In this document: positions 23,039 to 32,116 of the stretch, one piece after another
Layout of the letters: every line of letters starts with the position of its first letter
How positions within the stretch are numbered: position 1 is the stretch's first letter
NCBI GenBank assembly: GCA_964358485.1
Contig: CAYHPY010000029.1
Span: 1 to 41,752, forward strand
DNA: 41,752 nt
Direction: 5' to 3'
DNA from: CAYHPY01 sp964358485
GTDB lineage: Bacteria; Elusimicrobiota; Elusimicrobia; UBA1565; UBA9628
Program-made: the position numbers and the translations under genes
Notes under the pieces: model-generated
Seen by the model: only the letters and a program-made list of their open reading frames with translations
Database searches by the model: none
Told to the model about the DNA's origin: nothing

Positions 23039-26000
23039 ATGAGGACTCCGGCCGCCGTGCTCGTTTTGATTTTCATCGCCGTTCTCGGGTTCGTCTCCCG
23101 CCCTCCAGCCCGCGGCGCGGACGCCGCCCCCGCCGAGTTGGCCATGGCCGCGCCCGGCCTTTTTATGGGCCGCTCCCTTCACTTTCTGCCCCCGACGACG
23201 CCCCCGGCGATTCCTCCGGCCGAACCCCCTTTGAGCCTGACGGCCACCGACGGCACCGGTCTGGCCCTTGCGCGCCTGTCGGCCCGCGCAGTGGTCGAGG
23301 GGCCGTTGTCTCTCACGGAGCTAAACCTGACTTTCGCCAACCCGGAGGATCGGGTGATCGAGGGGCGCTTCCGGATCCTCCTGCCTCCGGGCGCCGCCAT
23401 CAGCCGCTTCGCCATGAAGCTCGACGGCGGCTGGCAGGAGGGCGAGGTGGTGGAAAAGCAGAAGGCCCGGGCGGCCTATGAGGACTTCCTTCACCGGCGC
23501 CAGGATCCCGCGCTCCTGGAGACCGGCGCGGGCAACGAGTTCTCGGCGCGGGTGTTCCCGATCCCGGCCAAGGGCGTCAAGGAAATCCTGATTTCATACA
23601 CCGCGGAAATTTCCCGCTCGGGCGCGCCCTATGTCCTGCCGTTGCGGGGCCTGCCGGAAGTGGGGGAGTTGGAGGTTTCCGCCTTCTCCGGCGGAAACCG
23701 GATTGGCGGGCTGGCTCAGCGCCGTTGGGTTCCTTCCTCGGATTTTTCCCTCCCGCTCCCGGCCTCCGGCCGGGCGGGCGGCGTCCGCCAGGGAGGCCGC
23801 GCCGCGGTCCGACTGCGTCCCCTGGGCGAGCCTCAGGCCGACGAGATTTCCTCTTTGCTGATCCTCATGGACACCAGCGCCTCGCGGGCGTTGGTTCAAA
23901 CGGAGCAATGGCGCCTCTTGGAGCGCCTCGTCCAAGCCTTGGCGCGCGGCGCGGGGCCTTCCGCGGCCTTGCGGGTGGCCGCCTTCGATCAGTCCGTCGA
24001 GGAGATTTATTCCGGACCGGCCGGGGATTTTGGAACGCAGGCGCTGGACCGCCTGCGCCGTCGACGCTCTCTGGGGGCCTCGGACCTGGAAGGCGCCCTG
24101 GGCTGGGCGCGGAAAGCCTTGTCGGAAAAATCCGCGACGCGCGTGCTGTTGGTGACCGACGGGGTCGCCACGGCGGGAAGCGCGGAAAGCGCGGAGTTGG
24201 CCGCCGCCGCCCGCAAGCTCAAGGAAGCCGGGGTCGAACGCCTGGACGCCGTGGTCCTCGGGGGGCTACGGGATGAAACCCTTCTTAAGCGCGTCGTCAC
24301 GGCCGGCCTTGCCCGGGACGGGGTGGTGGTCGACGGAGCCGCGCCGCCCGAGGAGTTGTCCCGCCGCCTGACCCAGGCCACGCGCTCGCGCCTGGCGGTG
24401 ACGGTGGAGGGCGCTTCCTGGTCCTGGCCCGAGACTTTGGACGGGGTCCAGCCCGGCGACGAGGTCCTGGTCTACGCGGAGCTTCCCGAAGGGCGGCCGC
24501 TCAAGATCAAGGTGGGGGGCCGGGCCGTCGCCCCGGAGTCTTCGCCCAGCCCGACCGCCGCGCCGCTGCTCGAGCGGGCCCTGGCACAGGCGCGGATTCA
24601 AAGCCTGCTGGCCCGGTTGGACCGGGCCGATGGAGAAGCGGCCAAGGCCAAGCTTCGAGAGGAAATCGTAAAGCTTTCCGAGACCGCCCGAGTGCTCTCT
24701 CCCGAGACGGCCCTGCTCGTGCTGGAAACCGAGGAGGACTACGCGCGCTACGGCATCGACCGCAAGGCCTTGGCCGACATCCTGGTCATCGAAGGCGGGC
24801 GCGCGAGCCTCACCAAGCGAGCGGAGAAATCCCTGGTGTTCCCTCCGCGCGAGGTGGAACCCGACCCCGTGGCTCCGGTCCGGGGCGGGCCGGCCTTCCC
24901 GTTGCCGGTCGTCCCGTCGCCGGTCATCCAGCCTTTGCTGGTCGGGGAGCCCGAATCCGGCCCCGCTTTCCGAATGGCTGCGGACGCGTCGGGATTCGGG
25001 GGCGGCGGCGGGGCCGACAGGATGGAGATGGATGCCGCCCCCGAAACCAGCGGGGCGGCGGCTTCGGTGATGGCGGTGGAACACGCCGAGCTGGAGGCTT
25101 TGGTCCGTTCCCGCGAGGTCGAACGCCGGTTGGAGACCGAGGAGGTCCGAAATATGCCCCAGCCTTCGGCGCCGCCCAGGCCCCATGCCCTTCCTTCTCC
25201 GGTCCGGGGCCAGGCCCCGGCCGCCAAAGCCGAACCCTATCAAGGCAAGTTCAAGGAGGCCATGGCCCTCATCGCCAAGGGCCGGACCGATCAGGCGGCG
25301 GCCTTGGCGCGGGGCTGGCTGGAGGAAAACCCCGGGGAGTTGCTGGCCTATGTGGCCCTCGGCGAGGCCCTGGAGGCCGCTCAGGATTTTCCGGGCGCCG
25401 CGCGCGCCTACGGCTCCATCATCGACTTATTCCCGGCGCGGGCCGACCTGCGGCGCTTTGCCGGGGAGCGTTTGGAACGGTTGAAGGAACACGGCTTGGC
25501 GCTCTCCGTCGACACCTTCCGCAAGGCCCGGGAGTCCCGTCCGGATCATCCCTCCAGCCACCGGCTCTACGCCTTCGCCCTGCTCAAGCAGGGGCATTTT
25601 CAAAAAGCCTTCGACGCCTTGGCCGAGGGCGTGGCGCGCAAATACCCGGAAGGGCGCTTCCGGGGCGTGGACAGGGTCCTGGCGGAGGACTTGGGGCTCA
25701 TCGCGGCCGCCTGGGGCCGGGCCGAGCCGGCGCGCCTGGAGGAAATCCGCGGGCGCCTCAAAAAAGCCGGGGGAACCGCGGAGGACGCCCCCTCCCTGCG
25801 CTTCGTCCTCAACTGGGAGACCGACGCCAACGACGTGGATTTTCACATCATGGACGGCAAGGGAGGCCACGCCTTCTTCAGCGAGCCTAAACTCGCCAGC
25901 GGGGGCGAGCTCTACGCCGACGTCACCACCGGCTACGGCCCCGAGTGCTTCACCATCCGGGGAGGCCGCGCCGGCCGCGCTTATCCGTATACTTTGCAGG

Positions 26001-26149
26001 CGCACTATTACTCGCGCGGCCCCATGGGGTTCGGGATGGGCAAGCTGCAGATCGTGGAGCACGACGGAAAGGGGGGGCTATCCTTTACGGAGCGGCCGTT
26101 CGTCATCATGGCCGACGGGGCTTATATGGAGTTGGGGCGGGTGAAGTGA
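23039..26149 (+). CDS. Secreted VIT-VWA-TPR-DUF2135 multidomain protein
   Basis: 1036 aa. Signal peptide at about 5-28. VIT-like domain at about 75-215: SLTELNLTFANPEDRVIEGRF, KQKARAAYEDFLHRRQDP, ARVFPIPAKGVKEILISYT. VWA domain at about 270-440 with MIDAS motif DTSAS starting at D278 (LLILMDTSAS) and VLLVTDGVATAG. LVLETEEDYARYGIDR (about 560-576) is the block found after VWA in VIT proteins. A low-complexity Pro/Ala linker covers about 610-735, then TPR-like helices to about 915. A C-terminal DUF2135-like domain (about 921-1005, NWETDANDVDFHIMDGKGG) ends the chain. VIT-VWA proteins bind metal and partner proteins outside the cell in many bacteria; DUF2135 is also found with VWA in secreted proteins. 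It has a strong start and its own promoter. Likely a surface scaffold; partners unknown. Confidence 0.88.
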   Translation: MRTPAAVLVLIFIAVLGFVSRPPARGADAAPAELAMAAPGLFMGRSLHFLPPTTPPAIPPAEPPLSLTATDGTGLALARLSARAVVEGPLSLTELNLTFANPEDRVIEGRFRILLPPGAAISRFAMKLDGGWQEGEVVEKQKARAAYEDFLHRRQDPALLETGAGNEFSARVFPIPAKGVKEILISYTAEISRSGAPYVLPLRGLPEVGELEVSAFSGGNRIGGLAQRRWVPSSDFSLPLPASGRAGGVRQGGRAAVRLRPLGEPQADEISSLLILMDTSASRALVQTEQWRLLERLVQALARGAGPSAALRVAAFDQSVEEIYSGPAGDFGTQALDRLRRRRSLGASDLEGALGWARKALSEKSATRVLLVTDGVATAGSAESAELAAAARKLKEAGVERLDAVVLGGLRDETLLKRVVTAGLARDGVVVDGAAPPEELSRRLTQATRSRLAVTVEGASWSWPETLDGVQPGDEVLVYAELPEGRPLKIKVGGRAVAPESSPSPTAAPLLERALAQARIQSLLARLDRADGEAAKAKLREEIVKLSETARVLSPETALLVLETEEDYARYGIDRKALADILVIEGGRASLTKRAEKSLVFPPREVEPDPVAPVRGGPAFPLPVVPSPVIQPLLVGEPESGPAFRMAADASGFGGGGGADRMEMDAAPETSGAAASVMAVEHAELEALVRSREVERRLETEEVRNMPQPSAPPRPHALPSPVRGQAPAAKAEPYQGKFKEAMALIAKGRTDQAAALARGWLEENPGELLAYVALGEALEAAQDFPGAARAYGSIIDLFPARADLRRFAGERLERLKEHGLALSVDTFRKARESRPDHPSSHRLYAFALLKQGHFQKAFDALAEGVARKYPEGRFRGVDRVLAEDLGLIAAAWGRAEPARLEEIRGRLKKAGGTAEDAPSLRFVLNWETDANDVDFHIMDGKGGHAFFSEPKLASGGELYADVTTGYGPECFTIRGGRAGRAYPYTLQAHYYSRGPMGFGMGKLQIVEHDGKGGLSFTERPFVIMADGAYMELGRVK

Positions 26150-26195
26150 GCCGGGCCAGCCGGTCCCGCCCCCGTCAGCGGCCCTCAACCCCATT

Positions 26196-26204
26196 TGATA
26201 TACT
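26196..26204 (+). promoter_or_regulatory. Extended -10 of the O-antigen ligase gene
   Basis: TGA-TATACT (26196-26204) ends 8 bases before TTG 26213. The longest open frame starts at 26195, before this box, so that start would not be in the transcript. Confidence 0.55.
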
Positions 26205-26212
26205 TTGGCCGC

Positions 26213-28822
26213 TTGAATCGACCGGCTGAAAACCAAAAATCCCAATCCCGGGGAAAATTCCAAAATCCCCTGAGCGCCGAGATTTTCGCCCACCGGGTCA
26301 TCATTTGGTGGCTTCCCCTCCTTTATCTGCTCATTTCCAGCGCTTTCTACCTGCGCACCTACGACTCGGCCCAGGTCAAGATCACCCTCATGCAGATGGG
26401 GGGCCTGGCCCTCTTGGGCATGTGGGTGTCGCGTCTCGTGGAAGCCGGGTCCTCCGCCTTTAATAAGGAAGACCTGGTCTGCCTCTCGCCGTTCTTGGCC
26501 TATTTGGCGGTGGGCATCTTCTCCTTCCTCCACGCCCCCTACAACATGTCCAGCGTGGATTTTTTCCTGCGCCATTTCTTCTTCATGACGGCGGCGCTCA
26601 TCGCCATTTACGAGCTGGAGGGCCCCGCCGCCGAGCGCCTGACCAAGATCCTCATCTGGGCCGCCTGGATCGCCATTCTTTACGGGACTTTCCAGTTCGT
26701 CGACAACGCCTGGTTTCCGCCCGGGCCGGGCAAGGGGATCGACCCCTTCATCTGGCGCGGAGCGTTCGGCACTCGGGTCTTCTCCACCTACGGCAACCCC
26801 AACTTCTACGGGGATTTCCTGGTCATCACCTTCCCGATCATCCTGACCCAGCACTTCAAGGCCCCGAAATTCAGCAACTGGATCCTCATCGCCCTGCTGC
26901 TGCTCAACCTGATGGGCACCGGAACCAAGGGGGCGTGGGTGGGTTTCGCCTTCGTGATGTTTTTCTTCGGGGTGATCGCCTTCCGCTACTTCAAGACCGC
27001 GGTCGAGCCCTACCGCAAGGCGGTGTTGACCATCGTGACCCTGGGGGTCCTGGGCTTCGGGGGCGTGGTGGCCAAGGACCTGCAGACCCGCATGGTGTCG
27101 GTCAACTTCCGGCTCTTCACCTTGGAGGCCACCTGGGAGATGATTCGGACCCAGCCCCTGCTCGGCACCGGAGTGGGGAGCTTTCCCCCGGTCTACCCGG
27201 CCTTCCGCCGCCCGCCCATTTTTCACATCGAGGGCAAGCACAACACCGAGACCGACCACTCCGAGAACGAGTACATCGAGCAGTTGATGGACAACGGCAT
27301 CCTGGGCTTCGGGATTTTCATCTGGCTGATCATCAGCACGCTCTCGGTGGGTTTCCGGTCCCTGGAGCAGTTGACCGGGAGCCTGGCCCAAAAAGACGGC
27401 AGTCCGCATCCGCGGGCCTACGACCTTCTGGGCTACATGGTCGCCTTCATGGGCATGCTCAGCCATAATTTCTTCGACGTGAGCATGCGCTTCGTCTCCT
27501 CCGGGGTCTATTTGGGCCTCTTGTCGGGCATGATCGTGAACCTCGCCCGCGGCAAGGCGCTTTTTGAACTGCATGGCGCCAATCCCGCCACTCTCCCCGG
27601 AGCCGGGAATGGGAACTCGAAGGCGGGCGCGGACGCCGCGGCCAATGCCGGTCCCGGCGGCTGGGCGGTGCTCTCCGAGTTCTTGATCTGGCCGGCGCGG
27701 CTGGCGGCCTGGGGCGGGCTGGGCTACGCGGCGTTCAAGTTCTGCAAGGAGTTCTCCGAGGTCCAGGGGCCGCTGGGCCGGATGGTCCTGGGCGGCGAGA
27801 TCCTTCAATGGTGGATCGCGTGGTCGGTCTTCGGCGGCTGCGTGGCCAGCCTCACCTGGGTTTTCCTGCGCCTGACCTATCTCTCGGAAAAGCCCCTGGT
27901 CCCGATCCTGATCCTGCTGATGCTCAAGCCCATGGACATCTTCTGGGGCTACTTCAAGGCCGACGTGCACCACAACATCGCGATCTACTTCTCCAAGGAG
28001 CGCAACTGGGAGCTGGCTCTGCGGCACTACCGGATCGTGGCCAGGCTCAACCCCAACTTCGTCATGGCCCATTATTTCCGGGGCAACGTGTTCAACGACC
28101 GGTTCAACATGACCAAGATCTACAACCCGGACTGGGGCGACGAGAACAACGTCCCGCGCGACGATTATGAGCGCGCCCTGGGCGCCTACGACGAGGTCCG
28201 CGCCCTGGCTCCCAACTACGTCCAGACCCACCACCAGGTCGGGGCCTTGCACCAAAAGCGCGGCGACTGGGCCCAGCAGAACGGCCGGCCCGACGAGGCC
28301 CAGAAGTATTACGAGCGCGCCATCGTTCGCTATAAGATGTACGAGGCCATCGACCCGGTCTTTCAGCCCAACTTTTTCCGCCTGGGCCAGGTCTACATGA
28401 TTCAGAAGCGCTACGCCGAGGCCGCGGCCGTCTATGAGGCCGCCATCGGCGCCTACAAATGCTCGGTGGACCATTCCCTGATCTCCAACAAGACCTTGCG
28501 CAAGACCATTTTGTCCTATCAGCAGTACATCGACGGCGTTCCGGGGGAGACCCACCCCGTCCACCTTCACGAGTCTCCGGACGGCTATTTGAACCTGGGC
28601 AACGCCTATTTCCTCATGGAGGTCCTCGAGAAAGCCGAGACCGCCTATCGGCGCGGCCTGGCCCTGGAGCCGACCAATGAGCATCTCAAACGCAATCTGA
28701 CCGTCGTCTATCAAAAAGCCCAATCCTTGGGGCGGCTCAAGCCCCTGCCGCCGCCGCCCACCCCGCCCAATCCGTTCGACGGGCCCTTCACCGGTTACCA
28801 GATTGTTCCGGCCAAGAAGTAG
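26213..28822 (+). CDS. O-antigen ligase-like membrane protein with C-terminal TPRs
   Basis: 869 aa. Many membrane helices span about 25-430, with the Wzy/WaaL-type loop: GNPNFYGDFLVITFP, LMGTGTKGAWVGFA, LLGTGVGSFPPVYP, then HSENEYIEQLMDNGILGFG (about 345-362). These are typical of O-antigen ligase/polymerase (Wzy_C) proteins, which transfer a lipid-linked glycan onto another glycan, lipid A core or a protein. A second membrane block lies at about 480-580. From about 585 on there are TPR-like repeats (YFSKERNWELALRHYRIVARLNPNF; KYYERAIVRYKMYEAIDP), expected outside the membrane as a protein-binding arm. I take TTG 26213 as the start for the promoter reason given in the promoter entry. The 3' end overlaps the next gene by 20 bases. 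Confidence 0.85.
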   Translation: MNRPAENQKSQSRGKFQNPLSAEIFAHRVIIWWLPLLYLLISSAFYLRTYDSAQVKITLMQMGGLALLGMWVSRLVEAGSSAFNKEDLVCLSPFLAYLAVGIFSFLHAPYNMSSVDFFLRHFFFMTAALIAIYELEGPAAERLTKILIWAAWIAILYGTFQFVDNAWFPPGPGKGIDPFIWRGAFGTRVFSTYGNPNFYGDFLVITFPIILTQHFKAPKFSNWILIALLLLNLMGTGTKGAWVGFAFVMFFFGVIAFRYFKTAVEPYRKAVLTIVTLGVLGFGGVVAKDLQTRMVSVNFRLFTLEATWEMIRTQPLLGTGVGSFPPVYPAFRRPPIFHIEGKHNTETDHSENEYIEQLMDNGILGFGIFIWLIISTLSVGFRSLEQLTGSLAQKDGSPHPRAYDLLGYMVAFMGMLSHNFFDVSMRFVSSGVYLGLLSGMIVNLARGKALFELHGANPATLPGAGNGNSKAGADAAANAGPGGWAVLSEFLIWPARLAAWGGLGYAAFKFCKEFSEVQGPLGRMVLGGEILQWWIAWSVFGGCVASLTWVFLRLTYLSEKPLVPILILLMLKPMDIFWGYFKADVHHNIAIYFSKERNWELALRHYRIVARLNPNFVMAHYFRGNVFNDRFNMTKIYNPDWGDENNVPRDDYERALGAYDEVRALAPNYVQTHHQVGALHQKRGDWAQQNGRPDEAQKYYERAIVRYKMYEAIDPVFQPNFFRLGQVYMIQKRYAEAAAVYEAAIGAYKCSVDHSLISNKTLRKTILSYQQYIDGVPGETHPVHLHESPDGYLNLGNAYFLMEVLEKAETAYRRGLALEPTNEHLKRNLTVVYQKAQSLGRLKPLPPPPTPPNPFDGPFTGYQIVPAKK

Positions 28823-30482
28823 CGCCGCCCTGGCCGCGGGGCTTTTGTTGGCCTGCGGGTTGGCTCAGGGAGCCGAGCCGGTTTCCGAAGAGGCCCTGCT
28901 GGGGGCCATGAAGGCCGAACTGTCCCGGTCCATGAACCGCCTCTCAAAGGACTCCTTCGGGCCGCCCTATTTTCTCTCCTACCGCCTCGTGCTTCAGACA
29001 TCCCTGGAGCTCTCGGCGGCTTACGGGGAGTTGACCTCCGAAAGCGACGACTCCTTCCGGTCCCTTTACGTGGAGGCCCGCGTGGGGGATAAAAGCCTGG
29101 ACAACACCGACCTGGCCTTCCAGGGCTGGCATTCTGCGGCCGCGATGGAGCCGGGGGTCCTGCGGCAACAGCTTTGGGCCCTGACCGACAAGGCCTATAA
29201 GGCCGCGTTGGCGGGCTTCCTGGAGAAAAAAGCCAAACGCGCCACCGAGTTCGTTCCGGATGTCCTGGACGATTTTTCCGTGGAGCCTCCGGTGGTCTCC
29301 GCCGCCCCGGGCGCGCCGGAGGCGGCGGACCGGGCGAAATTGACGGCGCTGGTCAAATCCCTGAGCGCGATTTGGAAGCGCTTTCCCTTCGTCAACGAGT
29401 CGAGCGCCTCGGTGCAATGGCGGCCCGGGCGGCGGCTCCTGGTGACCAGCGAGGGGACGAAGTTGGCCTCGGAGGCTTCGGCCATCTCCGGGACGCTCCG
29501 GGTCTCGGCCATGTCGCGCGCGTCCGACGGCATCCGGGTGGACGTCCATGATTCCTGGGCGTTCCGCTCCGCGGCCGACCTGCCGCCCTTGGCGGAGCTC
29601 GAGGCCCGGGTGGCCGCCATCGGCGCCGATTTGGGAGAGGCCATCAAGGCGCCGCTTCAACCCCCGATGGCCGCCCCCGCCATCCTCGACCAGGAATTCA
29701 CCGGCGTCCTGTTTCATGAGGCGCTCGGCCACAAGCTGGAGGGCCAGCGTCAACGCGATCCCGCCCAGAGCCAGGTCTTCAAGGATCTCATCGGCAAGGA
29801 AATCATCCCGACCTTTTTGAGCCTGCACGACGATCCGACGATGCGGATGTTCCGGGGCCGCCCGTTGAGCGGCCATTACGAGTTCGACTCGGAGGGCGTG
29901 GCGGCCCGGCGGGTGCCGCTGGTCGAGCGCGGGATTCTGCGGAATTTTCTCATGTCCCGCTGGCCGGTCAAGGGGTTTTTGACCTCCAACGGGCATGGGC
30001 GCGCGGACCCTTACCACCATCCGACGGGGAGGATGGCCAATTTGATCGTGGGGGCGGAAAAAACAATATCGAGAACGGAACTGGAAAAACAATTTCTCGA
30101 AAGAATTCGGAAAGCCGGGAAGCCTTACGGCTTCCATCTGATCGGCGCCTTCGGAGGGGAAAATCCCAACTCCCGGGACTCGGCGCAGACTTTGGAAGTC
30201 CGGCCCCGGCTGATCTACCGGGTGGACGCCAAAACCGGGGCGCGCACCATGGTCCGCGGGGTCAAGCTCGTGGGAACGCCGCTGGTGTTTTTAAACCGCA
30301 TCGTGGCCGCCGCCGACGATTCGACCTTGGCCAACGAGTTCGTCTGCGGCGCCGAATCCGGCTATGTTCCCGTGAGCCAAATTTCCCCCAGCGTGCTGGT
30401 CTCCGAGGTGGAGCTTCAGCGCCTGCCGGAGGACCGGAGCGTTCCCCCGATCCTGCCGCCCCCTTACCATGACAAGAACTAG
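28803..30482 (+). CDS. Exported TldD-like metallopeptidase (active-site member)
   Basis: 559 aa. An N-terminal signal is present (about 1-24, SSAALAAGLLLACGLAQGAE); LLAC could also be a lipobox, so it may be a lipoprotein. TldD/PmbA proteins are normally cytoplasmic, so a signal is notable. The metal motif HExxxH is intact, H305-E306-A-L-G-H310 (GVLFHEALGHKLEG), and C515 in FVCGAESGYVPVSQISPS matches the TldD CGKxG-type cysteine ligand position. TldD acts with TldE as a heterodimer that cuts unfolded peptides to small pieces. Start is TTG 28803, overlapping the O-antigen ligase stop by 20 bases. Its 3' end overlaps the start of the second, degenerate copy. Confidence 0.85.
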   Translation: MFRPRSSAALAAGLLLACGLAQGAEPVSEEALLGAMKAELSRSMNRLSKDSFGPPYFLSYRLVLQTSLELSAAYGELTSESDDSFRSLYVEARVGDKSLDNTDLAFQGWHSAAAMEPGVLRQQLWALTDKAYKAALAGFLEKKAKRATEFVPDVLDDFSVEPPVVSAAPGAPEAADRAKLTALVKSLSAIWKRFPFVNESSASVQWRPGRRLLVTSEGTKLASEASAISGTLRVSAMSRASDGIRVDVHDSWAFRSAADLPPLAELEARVAAIGADLGEAIKAPLQPPMAAPAILDQEFTGVLFHEALGHKLEGQRQRDPAQSQVFKDLIGKEIIPTFLSLHDDPTMRMFRGRPLSGHYEFDSEGVAARRVPLVERGILRNFLMSRWPVKGFLTSNGHGRADPYHHPTGRMANLIVGAEKTISRTELEKQFLERIRKAGKPYGFHLIGAFGGENPNSRDSAQTLEVRPRLIYRVDAKTGARTMVRGVKLVGTPLVFLNRIVAAADDSTLANEFVCGAESGYVPVSQISPSVLVSEVELQRLPEDRSVPPILPPPYHDKN

Positions 30483-32103
30483 GCTCCTTTTGGCGGCGGC
30501 GCTTTTCGCGGCGGTCTCGCCCGGTTTCGCCCAGGACCCGAGCGAGGCGGCGCTCATGGCCGAATTGGAGCGGGCCCGGACCATTCAGGACAAGGGCTAC
30601 CCGCCGCCCTACTTCGCCTCCCTGACGCTGAGCGAGGTTTCCCAGGACATTTTCCGCTGTTCGATGGGCGGCGTCCGGGTGGACAGCCGGCAGTTCCAGC
30701 GCATCGCCACCCCGGACCTCCGGGTCGGTTCCTACGAGATGGACAACCATCCCGTCGGCCTCCCGACGGCTTTCTACGGCCGCTCCGTGGCCCGCGATCA
30801 GGACGAATTCGCCATCCGCCACGCCCTGTGGCGGCTCCTGGACGGCTCCTACAAGGCCGCCTCGGCCGATTTTCTGCGCAAGCAGGCCCTGCGCGTCAAC
30901 CGCGGCAAGGCCGAGTACGACACCGACGACCTGACCCGCGAGGCGCCCCGGGTTCGGGCCGCCGCCGCGCTCCCGTCTCTGGGGAGCGCCGACTCCCTTC
31001 GCGCCCTGTGCGCCCGCGCCGGGGCGGCTTTCCGCCGTGTTCCGGGCCTGCTCCACGCCGAGGCCACGATCAGCCGCCAGCGGGAATTCAACCGCTACCG
31101 GGACCTGGAGGGCAGCAAGGTGGATTTCGGCCGGGAATTCGCCGAGATCGAGCTGGAGGCCATGGACATCACCACCGACGGCATGAAGGTGGCCGGGGCG
31201 TGGCGGACCGTGGCCGTGACGCCCGAGGGACTCCCCGACGCGGGGTTATTGGCCGCCAAGGCCGGCGAGCTCATGGACGATTTGGCGGCGTTGAAGGCCG
31301 CCGCCAGCACCTCCCCGTTCAACGCCCCCGCCATCCTCGATCCCTCGGTGGCCGCCGCCGTGGTCCTGGCCATCGGCGGGCGGCTTTCCGGCGAGGAACA
31401 GCGCAATCCCGGCGGGGCGCAGATTTTCAAGGACAAGCTCGGCAAGCCGGTGCTTCCCGAGGAGCTTTCCCTGGTGGACGATCCAACTTTGGCCCGCTGG
31501 GGCAACACCGCCTTGGCCGGCCACTACGAATTCGACGATCAGGGCGTTCCCGCCCAGCGCGTGTCTCTGATTGAAAAAGGGGTGCTCAAGGCTTTCCTGC
31601 TCTCGCGCCATCCCGTGGTCGGCTTTTCAAAATCAAACGGCCACGGAAGGCAGACGCCGGGTTACATGCCGGTGGGGAGCCCGGGGACGCTGATTTTAAG
31701 TTCAACGAAAACGGCTTCGGAAAAAGAACTTCTCGAACTGCTCCGCCGGGAATGCAATCGAACAGGAAAGCCCTACGGGTTATGGATCCGCAAGCTTCGC
31801 TCCTTCAGCCAGCAGCAAAGCGGCGGCCGCCAGGACTCCATCCGCCTGATGCCCGGCCTGGTTTACCTGGTCGAGGCCAAGACCGGCGCCCTGACCTTGG
31901 TCCGGGACCTGGATTTGGTCGGCACCCCGCTGGTTCTGCTCAACAACATCCTGCGCAGCGGCGACGCGCCCGAGGTGGCCAACGCCGCCGTGGACGAACC
32001 CGTCTCCGTAATCGTTCCCAGCCTCCTGGTCCGCGAAGTCGAACTCCAGCGCGCCCAAACCAAGCCCGAGAAGCAGCCCCTTCTGCCGCCGCCGACGCCC
32101 TGA
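30469..32103 (+). CDS. Exported TldE/PmbA-like partner lacking the metal site
   Basis: 544 aa, homologous over its length to the preceding protein (same YFASLTLSEV, GKPYGLWI, LVGTPLVLLNNI landmarks). A Sec signal covers about 1-23 (LLLAAALFAAVSPGFAQD). At the TldD metal motif it reads VVLAIGGRLSGEEQ, so both metal histidines and the catalytic Glu are gone; the Cys ligand region is also changed (EVANAAVDEPVSVIVPS). This mirrors TldE/PmbA, the inactive partner of TldD, so the pair could be a secreted version of the TldD/TldE heterodimer made by local duplication. ATG 30469 overlaps the first gene by 14 bases, implying coupling. Confidence 0.85.
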   Translation: MTRTRLLLAAALFAAVSPGFAQDPSEAALMAELERARTIQDKGYPPPYFASLTLSEVSQDIFRCSMGGVRVDSRQFQRIATPDLRVGSYEMDNHPVGLPTAFYGRSVARDQDEFAIRHALWRLLDGSYKAASADFLRKQALRVNRGKAEYDTDDLTREAPRVRAAAALPSLGSADSLRALCARAGAAFRRVPGLLHAEATISRQREFNRYRDLEGSKVDFGREFAEIELEAMDITTDGMKVAGAWRTVAVTPEGLPDAGLLAAKAGELMDDLAALKAAASTSPFNAPAILDPSVAAAVVLAIGGRLSGEEQRNPGGAQIFKDKLGKPVLPEELSLVDDPTLARWGNTALAGHYEFDDQGVPAQRVSLIEKGVLKAFLLSRHPVVGFSKSNGHGRQTPGYMPVGSPGTLILSSTKTASEKELLELLRRECNRTGKPYGLWIRKLRSFSQQQSGGRQDSIRLMPGLVYLVEAKTGALTLVRDLDLVGTPLVLLNNILRSGDAPEVANAAVDEPVSVIVPSLLVREVELQRAQTKPEKQPLLPPPTP

Positions 32104-32116
32104 TCGAGGAGGCCGC

